Shown: in pieces, positions 49,829 to 59,746 of the stretch
Layout: every line of letters starts with the position of its first letter
How positions within the stretch are numbered: position 1 is the stretch's first letter
Program-made: the position numbers and the translations under genes
Source: JAXLYE01 sp046351595
GTDB lineage: Bacteria; Myxococcota_A; Polyangia; Palsa-1104; JAEUJZ01
Reading direction: 5' to 3'
Assembly (NCBI GenBank): GCA_046351595.1
Contig: JAXLYE010000003.1
Coordinates: 620,001-684,000 of the forward strand
DNA: 64,000 nucleotides
Notes under the pieces: generated by a model
Database searches by the model: none
Told to the model about the DNA's origin: nothing
What the model saw: only the letters and a program-made list of their open reading frames with translations

Positions 49829-52243
49829 TCACTTGAGCCGGACCATGCCCAGCCGGACGCGGTGATCGGGCTCGTGCGCGCCCTGCGTGACCTTCAGGCG
49901 CGCCCCGTCCCCGCCGGGCCAGAGGCCGGTGAAGACCTGATAATACCCCGGAGCCTGGTTCAAGCGGCTGGTCGGAACGCGGTGCTCGTCGATGATGTAC
50001 TGGCCCGCGGTCCAGAACGGGGTCGGGTACTTTCCGTCCAGCGGCACGTGATCGCCGTTGAAGCGCGCGCCCATGCCGTCAAAGTGCATGAAGACCTTGT
50101 AGCCGCCGCCCAGCGGCTTGAGCACCCGGAAGTACAGCCGCACCGGGATGTCGTCGCCGCGGCTGACCTCGGCCGGCAGGTCGTAGCCGAACAGCTCGAC
50201 GTAGTCCTCGAAGGTGGCGCTGACCGGGAAGCGCGGCTGCGGCGGCGTCGTCGTCACCAGGCGGCGCAGCGGGTTGCGATCCTGCTCGCCGGGCTTGAGC
50301 TCGCTCGCGAGCAAGAGCATCTGGCTGTTGCTGTCGTCGACGACGTGGTAGCTGTGCTTGTTCTGGAAGGCGAACTGGTCGATGCCCGCCAGCTCCGAGG
50401 CGCCGACGATGGCCAGCGGCCGCTCCGACGGCGCGCCGCCAGCACCGGCGCCGTCGCCGGCCTTGCCCTTCTTGAGGAAGTCGAACAGCTCGGCGAGCGA
50501 GTACAGCGGCACGCTCTTCTGGCCGTAGACCTTGCTGCCGGCCTGCGGCACGCCGTAGACGCCGAGCTGGCCGCCGCCGAGCTGCTTGAAGCGCGTGAAC
50601 AGGCCGCGGTACGAGACGTGGCGCGAGACCGCCGGCACCAGCACATGGATGGTCAGAAACGCCGTGAGCAGCGGCAGGCCCACCGCCGCCGGCACCGCCA
50701 GCCGCCGCAGCCGCGGCAGCGCCAGGATCAGGCCGAAGGCCGCGGCCAGCACCAGCGCCCCCGTCGACAGGATCTGCGCCACGCCGGTCAGCGGCCCGGG
50801 CCAGCGCAGCGTCTCGGCGAGCTGCGCCGACAGGTACTGCTCGGGCTGGAAGAAGAAGTCGCGGCCGATGGCGCACAGCAACAGGGCGCCGCACAGCGCC
50901 GCCAGCACGCCGCCGCGCCGCTCCGCGTCGAGCGCCAGCGCCTCCAGGTACAGGCCCAGCGCCAGCGCCAGCGCGCCGACGCCGACCAGGCCGACCTCGG
51001 CCACCGCCGCGCCCTGCAGCGTCGTCAAAAGGTAGCTCGTGCCGAACCAGGCCAGCGGCAGGATCGCGCCGAGCGCCGCGCGCCGCCCGGCGACGACGTC
51101 CCGATCTGCGGTGTCCCGTCCCGCCGTCGCCGCCACGCCGCGCAGCGTGCCGCCGAGCAGCCCCGAGAGCGCCAGCGGCAAGAGCGCCGACCACGGGAAC
51201 AGGAAGAAGCCGATCGACTTGAGCAGCGAGTCGACCTGCACCTCGCGCGTCGGCGGCCAGTGGGCGAGGCCCGCGACCCACGGCGAGTAGCCGGGCGTGC
51301 CCGCCGGCAGCCGGAAGCACAGCCCGATGCCGAGGGCCACCGCCCCCAGCCACAGCCCGCGCCGCAGCCGGCCCAGCACCGCCGCCCCGAGGCCGAGCCC
51401 GATCAGCGCCGCCGCCCCGAGGAGCTGCTGCTTGTGCGTCGGCTGCACCAGCTGCAGCAGCACCCGCGCCGGCATGATCAGCGACGCCCCGAACAGCGCC
51501 GAGACGAGCAGCTCGCCGAGGATCGGCCCGTCGACCAGCGCCAGCGCCAGCGCCACCGCCCCGGCCGGTGCCGCGACGCCGACCAGCGCCCCGCACGACA
51601 GGAGCCCCAGGCCGAGCCCCAGCGCCCCGACCAGCGCGCCCAGCCCGACGTCGAGGACGCGCCGCTCCGGCCGCGGCCAGGCCAGCCCGACCAGGCCCGC
51701 GACCGCGAGGATCTGCGCGAGCGCCGGCAAGAGCGTCAGGCTCGCCTGCCGCGCCGAGAGGAACAATACCGGCATCGTCAACAGCGCCAGCGCCGCCAGC
51801 GCCCCGGCGCGCACCCGCTTGAGCACCACGCCCAGGTGCAAGAGCGCCAGCAGCGACAACAGCGCCAGGCCCGCCATCGGCAGCCGCGCCCCGAGCTCGG
51901 TCGCGCCGAGCAGCTTGGCGCCGAGCTTGAGCGGCATGAGCGGCAGCCGCGGCTTGAACGCGTGCTCGGGCATCCACAGCTCGCGCAGCTCGATCGGGTC
52001 GCTGGCGCCCTCGATCAGCCGCACCTCGTGCGGGTCCCACAGGCCGAAGGCGCCCAGCCCCGGCAGCAGCAGCAGCACGCCAAAAAACAGCAGCAGCAGC
52101 GCCGCCGGCCCGGGCCGGTCGAGCGCCGCGAGGAAGCGGCCCGGCGCCGGCGTCGTCGTCGGCGGCGCGGCGGCGGGCGCGGCCGGCCCGGCGGGCGCGG
52201 AGGTCTGATTGGTCTCGTCGGTCTCGTCGGTCCCGGCGGTCAT
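49829..52243 (-). CDS. GT39 / ArnT-like membrane glycosyltransferase with C-terminal soluble domain
   Basis: An 804-residue membrane protein. After a Thr/Pro/Ala N-terminus come about 12 helices with the GT-C catalytic loop motif GLWDPHEVRLIEG near residue 70, as in ArnT/PMT-type transferases using lipid-linked sugars. A C-terminal soluble region (about 500-804) includes PVSATFEDYVELFGYDLPAE and GYKVFMHFDGMGARFNGDHV, typical of beta-sandwich domains on such enzymes. It probably glycosylates an envelope target; the sugar is unknown. Single gene. Confidence 0.82.
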   Translation of the reverse strand: MTAGTDETDETNQTSAPAGPAAPAAAPPTTTPAPGRFLAALDRPGPAALLLLFFGVLLLLPGLGAFGLWDPHEVRLIEGASDPIELRELWMPEHAFKPRLPLMPLKLGAKLLGATELGARLPMAGLALLSLLALLHLGVVLKRVRAGALAALALLTMPVLFLSARQASLTLLPALAQILAVAGLVGLAWPRPERRVLDVGLGALVGALGLGLGLLSCGALVGVAAPAGAVALALALVDGPILGELLVSALFGASLIMPARVLLQLVQPTHKQQLLGAAALIGLGLGAAVLGRLRRGLWLGAVALGIGLCFRLPAGTPGYSPWVAGLAHWPPTREVQVDSLLKSIGFFLFPWSALLPLALSGLLGGTLRGVAATAGRDTADRDVVAGRRAALGAILPLAWFGTSYLLTTLQGAAVAEVGLVGVGALALALGLYLEALALDAERRGGVLAALCGALLLCAIGRDFFFQPEQYLSAQLAETLRWPGPLTGVAQILSTGALVLAAAFGLILALPRLRRLAVPAAVGLPLLTAFLTIHVLVPAVSRHVSYRGLFTRFKQLGGGQLGVYGVPQAGSKVYGQKSVPLYSLAELFDFLKKGKAGDGAGAGGAPSERPLAIVGASELAGIDQFAFQNKHSYHVVDDSNSQMLLLASELKPGEQDRNPLRRLVTTTPPQPRFPVSATFEDYVELFGYDLPAEVSRGDDIPVRLYFRVLKPLGGGYKVFMHFDGMGARFNGDHVPLDGKYPTPFWTAGQYIIDEHRVPTSRLNQAPGYYQVFTGLWPGGDGARLKVTQGAHEPDHRVRLGMVRLK

Positions 52244-52438
52244 CGGCTAAGCACCTTCTTTCACATCCCGGCAAAGTTCAAGCGGCGTTCGCGCGCCGGC
52301 CCAAGCAGGGCTGCGGCCGGGGTCGGGACCGGTCGCCGCGTGGGGTCGCGGCCGCCCTGCGCCTGCCGGCCCCATCGCCTCGACGCAGGCGCCGCGGTCG
52401 CGCTGGCCACCCGTGACGCAGCGCATTAGCATGGGCTC

Positions 52439-53824
52439 GTGTACGCACGAAGCCCCATCGAATCTCCGGCGCTGCTGCTGTCGCTGGTCGCGTTCACGGC
52501 GGCGCTGACCCTGCTCATCTTCTACAACGCCGCGTCACGCCGCGCGCTCGTGACCGTGTGGGAGGTGATGGTCTTCGCGGTGCGCTACCTGCGCGCCCGC
52601 CTGCGCGGCGAGCGCGCCACCGCCGGCCCGGTCGAGCTGCGGCGCACCTTCGAGCGGCTGGGGCCGACGTACATCAAGTTCGGGCAGCTCATCGCCAGCT
52701 CCAGCGGCCTGTTCCCCGAGCGCTACGTCACCGAGTTCCAGCACTGCCTGGACCGCGTGCCGCCCGAGCCGTGGGACAAGGTCGAGCAGACGCTGACGCG
52801 GGCCCTGGGCCGCCCGCCCGCCGAGGTCTTCGCCTCGATCGAGCCGCGACCGCTGGCCTCGGCCTCGATCGCCCAGGTCTACGGCGTGACGCTGCGCGAG
52901 GCCGACGGCAGCACCCGCAACCTGGTGGTCAAGGTGCAGCGCCAGGGCCTGCCTGAGCTTGTGCGCGCCGACGTCGCGATGCTGCGCTTTTTCGCCGAGA
53001 TCCTCATGGCGCTGCCGCGCATCCGCAACGCCAACCCGCGCGGCATCGTCTCGCAGTTCGAGTCGAGCATCGCCGAGGAGCTCGACTTCATCGGCGAGGC
53101 CGGTCGCATGGACGAGTTCAACCGCATCATGCGCGAGCTCGGCCGCCACGACGTCACCGCGCCGCGGCCGCTGCACGCGCTGTGCTCGCGCGAGGTCCTG
53201 ACCATGGAGCGCCTGTACGGCGTGCGCGTCGACGACGTCGCCGAGCTGCGGCGGCGCGGCGTCACCCAGGAGCAGGCCGAGGACAAGCTGATCGGCGGCA
53301 TGCACGCCTGGTTCCAGTGCCTGATCCGCTACGGCTTCTTCCACGGCGACGTGCACGCCGGCAACTTGCTGATGCTCGACGACGGCCGCATCGGCTTCCT
53401 CGACTTCGGCATCATCGGCCGCCTGTCGCCCGAGCGCTGCCGCCAGATCGGCGAGTACCTGGCCAGCTTCGCGACGCGCGACTTCCAGCGCCTGGCCCGC
53501 ACCATGACCGCGATGGGCGCGGCCGAGGCCAAGGGCGACTCCGGCGAGTGGCAGAGCTTCGCCGCGGACCTGGAGGACGCCTTCCGCCCGTTCCTCACCG
53601 GCCAGCTCAAGGACGTGGACTACGCCGAGATGCTGCCGAAGCTTGTCCGCAACGCCCGCAAGCACGGCACCCGCCTGCCCGACGACTTCGTGCTGGTGTG
53701 CCGGCAGCTCTTGTACTTCGACCGCTACGCCAAGCTGCTCGCGCCGTCGCTGAACCTGTTCTCGGACCCGCGCCTGCTGATGACCATCGGCGTCGAGTTC
53801 ATGGGCATGGGCATCCCGACCTGA
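52439..53824 (+). CDS. ABC1/AarF (UbiB-type) atypical kinase
   Basis: A 461-residue protein with one N-terminal membrane helix and the ABC1/UbiB fold: the KxGQ motif (YIKFGQLIASSSGLFPERY), Ala-rich loop ASASIAQVYG, KVQRQGLPELVRADV, EEDFI-like ELDFIGEAGRM, and kinase core GDVHAGNLLM with FLDFGIIGRL. The family supports ubiquinone and isoprenoid-lipid handling through an ATPase-like activity; the substrate is not set here. The start is GTG 52439; no stronger start is seen. Confidence 0.88.
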   Translation: MYARSPIESPALLLSLVAFTAALTLLIFYNAASRRALVTVWEVMVFAVRYLRARLRGERATAGPVELRRTFERLGPTYIKFGQLIASSSGLFPERYVTEFQHCLDRVPPEPWDKVEQTLTRALGRPPAEVFASIEPRPLASASIAQVYGVTLREADGSTRNLVVKVQRQGLPELVRADVAMLRFFAEILMALPRIRNANPRGIVSQFESSIAEELDFIGEAGRMDEFNRIMRELGRHDVTAPRPLHALCSREVLTMERLYGVRVDDVAELRRRGVTQEQAEDKLIGGMHAWFQCLIRYGFFHGDVHAGNLLMLDDGRIGFLDFGIIGRLSPERCRQIGEYLASFATRDFQRLARTMTAMGAAEAKGDSGEWQSFAADLEDAFRPFLTGQLKDVDYAEMLPKLVRNARKHGTRLPDDFVLVCRQLLYFDRYAKLLAPSLNLFSDPRLLMTIGVEFMGMGIPT

Positions 53825-53850
53825 GGCGCGGGGACGGGGCGATGCCCCCC

Positions 53851-54978
53851 TCAGTCAATCGGCTCCTCCAGGAGCTGTGAGTCGGCGGCGGCGCCTGCGA
53901 CCGCCTCGGCGGGGGTGAGCTGGGCCGGGGCGGCCTCGGTGACGCTGCGCCACCAGGGCTGGACGACCTCGGCGCGCGCGGGCTCGACCGGCTCGCCCAG
54001 GCGCGGCATGACCAGGTGCACGCCGCGCGCCGGCGCCAGCTCGAGCAGCGCCTCGGCCGGCTGATCCCAGGCGTGCAGCGCCAGGTTGAAGGTGCCCCAG
54101 TGCACCGGCAAGAAGCTGCCGCCGCCGAGCAGCTCGTGCGCCGCGAGCGCGTTCTCGGGCCCGAGGTGGATGTCGCCCCAGGCCGGGTGGAAGGCGCCGA
54201 CCTCGAGCATCACCAGATCGAAGGGCCCTTTCTGCTCGCGGATCTCGGCGTACTCGGGGGTCAGGCCGGTGTCGCCGCTGAAGAAGACGGTGTGGCGCGG
54301 GGTCTTGACGACGAAGGACGACCACAGCGTCAGGTTGCGCCCGCCGACGCCGCGCCCCGAGAAGTGCTGCGACGGCACCGCCGTGAGCGTGAGGTCACCG
54401 CGCCGCGGCCGCGCGCTCTCCCACCAGTCGAGCTCGATGATGCGCTCGGGCGGCAGGCCCCACGCCTCCAGGTGCGCGCCCACGCCGAGCGAGGTGAACA
54501 CCGGCACGTCGTGCCGCACGAGCTCGCGCACCGTCGGCAGATCGAGGTGGTCGTAGTGGTCGTGCGAGATGATCACGGCGTCGAGCGGCGGCAGCGCGGC
54601 GAGCGGCACCGGCACCGGCTGGAAGCGCTTGGGCCCGGCGAACGACAGCGGCGAGGCGCGCTCGCCCCACACCGGATCCGTCAGCACGCGGTAGCCGTCG
54701 ATCTCGATCAGAACCGTCGAGTGGCCGAGCCAGGTCGCGCGCAGCCCGGTCTCGGCCGGGCGGGCCCAGCGCGGCCGCGGGTCGAGCGACGGCAGCGGGC
54801 CGGGCGGGGTGCGCCGCTGGCCGCCGCAGATGAACTCACCCAGCGTCGGCGCGGCCGTGCCCTTCTTGAGCCCCGGCGCGACCGGGTGGGTGTTGTGGAA
54901 GGCTCCGTCGCGGTAGCGTGACGAGGCGCGCATGCGCTCCAGCCGCAGCCCGCTCGCCCGTCGACCAAAGGGGGACAT
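53851..54978 (-). CDS. MBL-fold metallo-hydrolase (NAPE-PLD / UlaG-like)
   Basis: A 375-residue enzyme: TWLGHSTVLIEIDGYRVLTD, the zinc motif HDHYDHLDL, LTAVPSQHFSGRG and FFSGDTGLTPEYAEI, then HPAWGDIHLGPENALAAHEL and PVHWGTFNLALH. This fits the family containing N-acyl-phosphatidylethanolamine phospholipase D and UlaG-like lactonases. The start at 54978 is preferred (AAGGAGAG upstream); the frame extends to 55020. Downstream of a membrane cytochrome-like gene. Confidence 0.88.
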   Translation of the reverse strand: MSPFGRRASGLRLERMRASSRYRDGAFHNTHPVAPGLKKGTAAPTLGEFICGGQRRTPPGPLPSLDPRPRWARPAETGLRATWLGHSTVLIEIDGYRVLTDPVWGERASPLSFAGPKRFQPVPVPLAALPPLDAVIISHDHYDHLDLPTVRELVRHDVPVFTSLGVGAHLEAWGLPPERIIELDWWESARPRRGDLTLTAVPSQHFSGRGVGGRNLTLWSSFVVKTPRHTVFFSGDTGLTPEYAEIREQKGPFDLVMLEVGAFHPAWGDIHLGPENALAAHELLGGGSFLPVHWGTFNLALHAWDQPAEALLELAPARGVHLVMPRLGEPVEPARAEVVQPWWRSVTEAAPAQLTPAEAVAGAAADSQLLEEPID

Positions 54979-55029
54979 GAGTGGCGCTCTCCTTGGCAGC
55001 TCGTGCCTGGCCCCCAGCATACTCGATCG

Positions 55030-55782
55030 TCAGCGCGGCCCCTGCGGCGCGCCGGCGACGCCGAGCCGGATGAGGAGCTGCGGGTAGGCGTGCTGCTCGG
55101 GGCGGCCGACGTCGAACAGCACGCCGCCCAGGCCGAGCATCCCGAGCACGAGCGCGGCGCCGCCGACGAGCACGAGCGGCCCCAGCACCTGCGGCCGCCG
55201 CAGCCCGCTGCCCAGGCGCACGCCGAGCACCGGCAGCGCCACGCCGAGCCCGTAGAGCGCGTGGTACAGCCCCGCGAGCGCGAAGCCGGTGTAGTACGGC
55301 CAGAAGTACGCCGGCACCCAGCGCAGCGTGAACGCGACGCCCGTAAACTCCGGGTACACGCCGTACAGCAGCGAGGCGCCGCGGGTCGCGAGCACGTGGC
55401 CGGCGAAGAACACCAGCAGCAAGAGGCCGGTGAAGCGGTGCGCGCGCGCCCAGACGTTGGCCGGCGGTCGCTGCCCGCGCACCCGCCGCCGCACCATTCG
55501 CAGCACCGCCGCCGCGGCGTGGATCAGAAGCGGCGCGATCACCAGGAAGATCTCCAGCGCCGGCGCCTGGTAGCCGCGCCGCAGCGCGCGCTGCGCCCCG
55601 TCGTAGACCGCGGGCCCGAGCGCCGCGAGCATCTGGTTCATAAGGTGCACGAGCAGGAACAGCGCGAACACCGCCCCGCTCAGCGCCTGCACCCGCACGA
55701 GCCGCCGATCGTCGAAGCCCCCCGGCTTCGTGCCCGCGGCTGCGCCCCTGTCTCCGGTCCCGACCGTGTCCTGCGCCTGCAT
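55030..55782 (-). CDS. Membrane protein of the succinate-dehydrogenase cytochrome-b-like fold
   Basis: A 250-residue protein with five predicted membrane helices (VFALFLLVHLMNQMLAAL, FLVIAPLLIHAAAAVLRM, FTGLLLLVFFAGHVLATRG, FALAGLYHALYGLGVALP, LVLVGGAALVLGMLGLGG). His residues in several helices sit where haem ligands lie in SdhC/FrdC-type cytochromes, so haem binding is likely. No sdhA or sdhB is adjacent, so it is not a normal respiratory operon. Same strand as the MBL gene, 51 bases upstream of it. Confidence 0.65.
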   Translation of the reverse strand: MQAQDTVGTGDRGAAAGTKPGGFDDRRLVRVQALSGAVFALFLLVHLMNQMLAALGPAVYDGAQRALRRGYQAPALEIFLVIAPLLIHAAAAVLRMVRRRVRGQRPPANVWARAHRFTGLLLLVFFAGHVLATRGASLLYGVYPEFTGVAFTLRWVPAYFWPYYTGFALAGLYHALYGLGVALPVLGVRLGSGLRRPQVLGPLVLVGGAALVLGMLGLGGVLFDVGRPEQHAYPQLLIRLGVAGAPQGPR

Positions 55783-55854
55783 GATCGCCTCCTTGCGTAC
55801 GTCCTGCAGCGAAGACGAGCGGGCGCTCCGCGCTGTGACACGCCGTCGCTGCGG

Positions 55855-56997
55855 CTAGCGCCTTGCCGCGCGCAGCGCCGCCGTGATGCTGGCCAGGCCC
55901 TCCTTGAGCGACGCCGGCGTCGGCCAGCCGTAGCCGAGGCGGAACAGGTGGCGCGGCTGCTCGAACCAGTGGCCGGGGCCGACCACGGTCGCGTAGTCCT
56001 CGAGCAGCACGCGGTAGAAGCGCTCGACGTCGAGGTGCGCGGGCGGGGCGCCGGCCTGGCTGTCACGGCCGCTGCGGATGCACGGGAAGCCGACGACGCC
56101 GCCCTGCGGCTCGACCCACGTGAGGTCCTCCTGCTCGGCCATCCACGCGCGCGTGGTCTCGAAGCCGGCGCGGATGCGCGCGAGGATCGAGGGCAGCCAC
56201 GTCGAGCGCCGCTGCAGCGCCTGGTGCGCGATCTCCTCGTCGACGATCGAGTTGCAGATGAAGATCTGCTCCTTGGCCGCCAGGAACGTCTCGTACAGCG
56301 CCGCATCGCGCGTCGCCAGCCAGCCCATGCGGATGCCGGGCAGGCCGTAGGTCTTGGACAGGCTGCACACCGAGATCGCGGCCGGCGACAGCGACGCCGC
56401 CGCCGGCAGCGGCCCCCCGCACGTCATGAACGTCATCTCGCGGTAGGTCTCGTCGACGAGCAGCCGGATGCCGCGCGCCTCGCACAGCGCCAGCGCGCCG
56501 CGCAGCGTCGCCTCGGAGAGCAGCGTCCCGGTCGGGTTGTGCGGGCAGGTCAGGCTGACCAGGCGCGTATTCGGGCGCAGCAGCGCCTCGAGCTCGCCGA
56601 GATCGAGCTGCCAGCGGTTCTCGAAGCGCAGATCGAGGAAGCTGATGTCGCAGCCGATGGCGCGCGGCGTCTCGAGGTTGGTGGCGTAGTTCGGGCGCAT
56701 GACGACCAGGTGGTCGCCGCGATCGAGCAGGGTGGTGGCGATGATGAACAGCGCCGCCGCGGCCCCGACCGTGGTCAGCACCGCGTCGGGCGCAACGCCC
56801 AGGTCCGCGGCCACCTGCTCGCGCAGGCCGCGGTGGCCGCGGTGGTCGTGGTACATGAGCACGAGCTCGTCGAGCCGGATCCCCAGATCGGCGAAGCGGG
56901 CGTCGGCGAAGCTGCTCTCGGCGAGGTTGTTGCGGATGCGGTCGTAGCCGAACTCCTCGGGGGACTCGACCTCGATGGGCATGCGGCGGTAGCGCAA
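55855..56997 (-). CDS. PLP-dependent class I/II aminotransferase
   Basis: A 380-residue fold-type I enzyme: GHRGLREQVAADLG, LTTVGAAAALFIIATTLLD, CPHNPTGTLLSEATL, LVDETYREM and catalytic Lys in CSLSKTYGLPGIRMGWL. The substrate is not evident. The start is taken as TTG 56997, which has AAGGAG six bases upstream; the ATG 15 bases downstream (MPIEVES, 56982) lacks such a site, and an ORF start at 57033 is also possible. Confidence 0.85.
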   Translation of the reverse strand: MRYRRMPIEVESPEEFGYDRIRNNLAESSFADARFADLGIRLDELVLMYHDHRGHRGLREQVAADLGVAPDAVLTTVGAAAALFIIATTLLDRGDHLVVMRPNYATNLETPRAIGCDISFLDLRFENRWQLDLGELEALLRPNTRLVSLTCPHNPTGTLLSEATLRGALALCEARGIRLLVDETYREMTFMTCGGPLPAAASLSPAAISVCSLSKTYGLPGIRMGWLATRDAALYETFLAAKEQIFICNSIVDEEIAHQALQRRSTWLPSILARIRAGFETTRAWMAEQEDLTWVEPQGGVVGFPCIRSGRDSQAGAPPAHLDVERFYRVLLEDYATVVGPGHWFEQPRHLFRLGYGWPTPASLKEGLASITAALRAARR

Positions 56998-57072
56998 GAC
57001 AGGCTCCTTTGGGTGGGGGACGCCCGTCCACACATAACAAAAACCGCGGCGCCCGCGCGCGCCGGCACGCGC

Positions 57073-58299
57073 TCAGCGCTTACGCTTGCGCGGCAGGTCG
57101 ACCTCGAGCGCCTGCAGGTAGTCGATCGGCGCCTCGTCCAGCGACGGCGGCGGCGGCGGCGCCTCGAGCGGCCCGAGGTCGCGCAGGCCGCGCGCCAGGC
57201 TGCGCAGGAGGTCGCGCGTGCCCGGCAGCGCGCCGAGCGCCGGCAACAGATCCTGCTCGCCCGCGCCCTCGGCGATGGCCGCGCCCAGGGCCTGCACCGC
57301 GTCGCTGCGCAGGCGCCAGCGGCGCAAAAGGTCGTGCAGCGAGTTGCGCAGCACCTCGATCGAGTAGCCGTGCTTGTCGACCATCTCGACGGCGACGCGC
57401 ACCACCGCGGCGGCGGTCAGGCGCCGGTCCTGATACAGCACCAGCGCGACCTGGAAGTAGTTGTACACGGGCACCAGGCGCAGCCCGTAGCGATCGAAGC
57501 GGCTCGGCGGCGAGCGGCGGTCGAGGTGGATGAAGATGCGCTCGACCGCGTCCGCGCGCGGCAGCGCCGCGGCCAGCGACACCGCCCGCGCCGCGTCGCC
57601 CGGGTAGACGCCGGCGTCGGTGAGGATGCGCTCGAGCAGGTCCTTGGCGACGCGCCCGGCGAGCACGTCGCCGTATAAAGAGTAGATGAAACCGTCGCTC
57701 TCGGCGTCGTCGCCGAAGCAGACCTCGTGCGTCTCTGCCTGAACGCCCGCGCGGCCGGTGAGCAGCGCCGGCAGCTTGTAGCCGACCTGCTCGCGCATGG
57801 CGCGGAAGCGGCCGGTCAGCATGTTGCGCAGGTTGGGCTTCAGGATGAACTCGTCGTACTCGACGCCGTCGAGGCGCAGCTTCTCGGTCAGCACGCGGCG
57901 CATCTGCCGCGGTGAGCCCGAGATGAAGCAGATGCGGGCGCCGCCGCTCGGCCGACCGGGCTCGCTCGGCCCGCCCGAAGGCGGCGCGCCGCGCTTGAGC
58001 TCGCGCAGCAGCGTCGCGGCGCCCGGCACCGTGCGCTTGTCCTCGGGCCCCTCGAACGCGGTGCGCAGCAGCTGGCGCACCGTATCGAACTCGGTCTGCA
58101 GGTACGTCTTGTCGAGGTCCCAGCGGTAGATGACGTGCGGCGGCGGCGGGCCGGCCGGTGCGGGCGCGGCGCCGGGGGCCGCTTCCGGCGCAGCTTGGGG
58201 GGCCGCCGCGGGCGCGGGCGCGGCGGTGGGCTCGGCGCTCGTCGGATCCGGGCCGTCGGCCGGCGCGGCGGGCTCTGTGCCCTGAGGCTCCGTCGCCAT
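57073..58299 (-). CDS. APP1-like HAD-fold protein (phosphatidate phosphatase APP1 catalytic region)
   Basis: A 408-residue protein. After a long Ala/Pro low-complexity N-terminus (to about residue 50) a HAD-type motif YRWDLDKTYLQTEFD appears, with FISGSPRQMRRVL as motif II and CFGDDAESDGFIYSLYGDVL as motif IV; RVAKDLLERIL follows. This resembles the catalytic half of APP1-type phosphatidate phosphatases. Its start overlaps the stop of plsX (TGATG), so both are co-translated and a role in phospholipid metabolism is plausible. Confidence 0.75.
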   Translation of the reverse strand: MATEPQGTEPAAPADGPDPTSAEPTAAPAPAAAPQAAPEAAPGAAPAPAGPPPPHVIYRWDLDKTYLQTEFDTVRQLLRTAFEGPEDKRTVPGAATLLRELKRGAPPSGGPSEPGRPSGGARICFISGSPRQMRRVLTEKLRLDGVEYDEFILKPNLRNMLTGRFRAMREQVGYKLPALLTGRAGVQAETHEVCFGDDAESDGFIYSLYGDVLAGRVAKDLLERILTDAGVYPGDAARAVSLAAALPRADAVERIFIHLDRRSPPSRFDRYGLRLVPVYNYFQVALVLYQDRRLTAAAVVRVAVEMVDKHGYSIEVLRNSLHDLLRRWRLRSDAVQALGAAIAEGAGEQDLLPALGALPGTRDLLRSLARGLRDLGPLEAPPPPPSLDEAPIDYLQALEVDLPRKRKR

Positions 58300-59606
58300 C
58301 AGCCGTGCGTCTCCCGATCCTCGGCGGCGTGCGGGTCCGGCACCTGGTCATCGGGCTCGGCCGGCGGCGGCTTCGAGCTGGCGGCGGCGGCGACCCCGGC
58401 CGCGGCCAGCGCCAGCGGCCCCGAGCTGACCGGGGCGATGGCCTCGGGCAGGCCGACCAGCCCGCCCTGCAACAGGCCCGTGCGGATGTCGTCGAGCAGC
58501 CCCGAGGACACCGCCTTGCCCGCGACCTTGATGGCGTTCTTCAGCGCCGGCGCCTGGCTGCGCCCGTGCGCCTTGATCAGCAGGTGATCGAAGCCGAGCA
58601 GCGGCGCGCCGCCGTACTGCTTCCAGTCGGTCAGGTCCTTGAGCTTGGAGAAGCCGCCCGAGAGCATGGCCAGGCCGGCCCGCCACATCAGCTTCTCCTT
58701 GTACGCATAGTGCGCCAGCCGCACCACCGTCTCGCTGACGCCCTCGAGCATCTTGAGCACGACGTTGCCGACGAAGCCCGAGCAGACGATGACGTCGGCG
58801 CTGCCGCGCGGGATGTCGACGCCCTCGACGTTGCCGATGAAGTGCAGGCCCGGGTGCTGCTTGAGGCGCGCGTGCGCGGCGACGACCTCTTTGGGGCCCT
58901 TGCCCGCCTCGGCGCCGTTGGACAAGAGCGCCACCTTGGGGCGCGGGTTCTTCGAGATGCGCGCCGCGTAGGCCGAGCCCATGACCGCGAAGGTCACCAG
59001 GTCCTCGGCGGTGACGTCGAGCGTGGCGCCGACGTCGAGGATCAGCGAGAATGGGTCGTCCTTCTCGCCGCGCAGGACCTCGGTCGGGTACACGGCGGCG
59101 AGCGCGCAGCGACGGACGCCGGGCAGCCGCTGCCACTTCATCTGGCAGGCCAGCACCGCGGCGCCGGTGTTGCCGGCCGAAACCAGGGCGTCGGCGCGCC
59201 CCTCGGCGCACAGCCGCGCGGCGACGAGGATGCTGGCGTCGGGCTTGCTCTCCAGCGCGGCGCGCGGCGACTCGTCCATGGCCACGGCCTGGCTGGCGTG
59301 GTGCACGGCGATGCGCTCGGCGTCGTGACGCTGCTCATATAAGAGCTTGTTGATGCGCGGCGCGTCGCCGACGAGGACCAGGTGCAGCGCCGCGGCGCGC
59401 CCGCCCCCGTCGCGGTCACCGCGAGCGGTCGCGCCGCGCTCCAGCGACAGCTCGGCCGCGGCCTTGACGATCTCCTCGGGCGCCTGGTCGCCGCCCATGG
59501 CATCGATGGCGATGGTGATGGGCGGCACCGGGCCCGCGTTCGTCTCTTCGCCGAGGACGCCCTCGGCAGCGCCTGCCTTGTCGCTCGAACCCGGCCGTTC
59601 TTTCAT
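58299..59606 (-). CDS. plsX: Phosphate acyltransferase
   Basis: A 435-residue PlsX: IAIDAMGGDQAPEEIVKAA, ADALVSAGNTGAAVLACQMK, LLSNGAEAGKGPKEVVAAHA, FIGNVEGVDIPRGSADVIVC and GAPLLGFDHLLIKAHGRS. It makes acyl-phosphate from acyl-ACP for phosphatidic acid synthesis. It is longer than usual owing to an N-terminal leader and a Pro/Ala C-terminal tail, plus a small Gly/Arg insert near residue 60. The usual partners rpmF and fabH are not here. Confidence 0.93.
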   Translation of the reverse strand: MKERPGSSDKAGAAEGVLGEETNAGPVPPITIAIDAMGGDQAPEEIVKAAAELSLERGATARGDRDGGGRAAALHLVLVGDAPRINKLLYEQRHDAERIAVHHASQAVAMDESPRAALESKPDASILVAARLCAEGRADALVSAGNTGAAVLACQMKWQRLPGVRRCALAAVYPTEVLRGEKDDPFSLILDVGATLDVTAEDLVTFAVMGSAYAARISKNPRPKVALLSNGAEAGKGPKEVVAAHARLKQHPGLHFIGNVEGVDIPRGSADVIVCSGFVGNVVLKMLEGVSETVVRLAHYAYKEKLMWRAGLAMLSGGFSKLKDLTDWKQYGGAPLLGFDHLLIKAHGRSQAPALKNAIKVAGKAVSSGLLDDIRTGLLQGGLVGLPEAIAPVSSGPLALAAAGVAAAASSKPPPAEPDDQVPDPHAAEDRETHG

Positions 59607-59746
59607 CTTGCTGCCGACGTTATCACGCCGCCTGCGGCAGCGGGAATGGGGCGGGCGACGGCTCCGCGTGAGCGACTGGTGCGGCCGCGGCCGCGAGCCG
59701 TAGAACCGGGGGCCCGCGGCGGGTCAGGGACGGCCCCCGGCGCAGA

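Noticed and set aside
49826..52429. 867-residue plus-strand Arg/Gln/His-rich frame
   Set aside because: Antisense shadow of the GT39-type membrane protein, whose helices and GT-C motif are unmistakable on the other strand.
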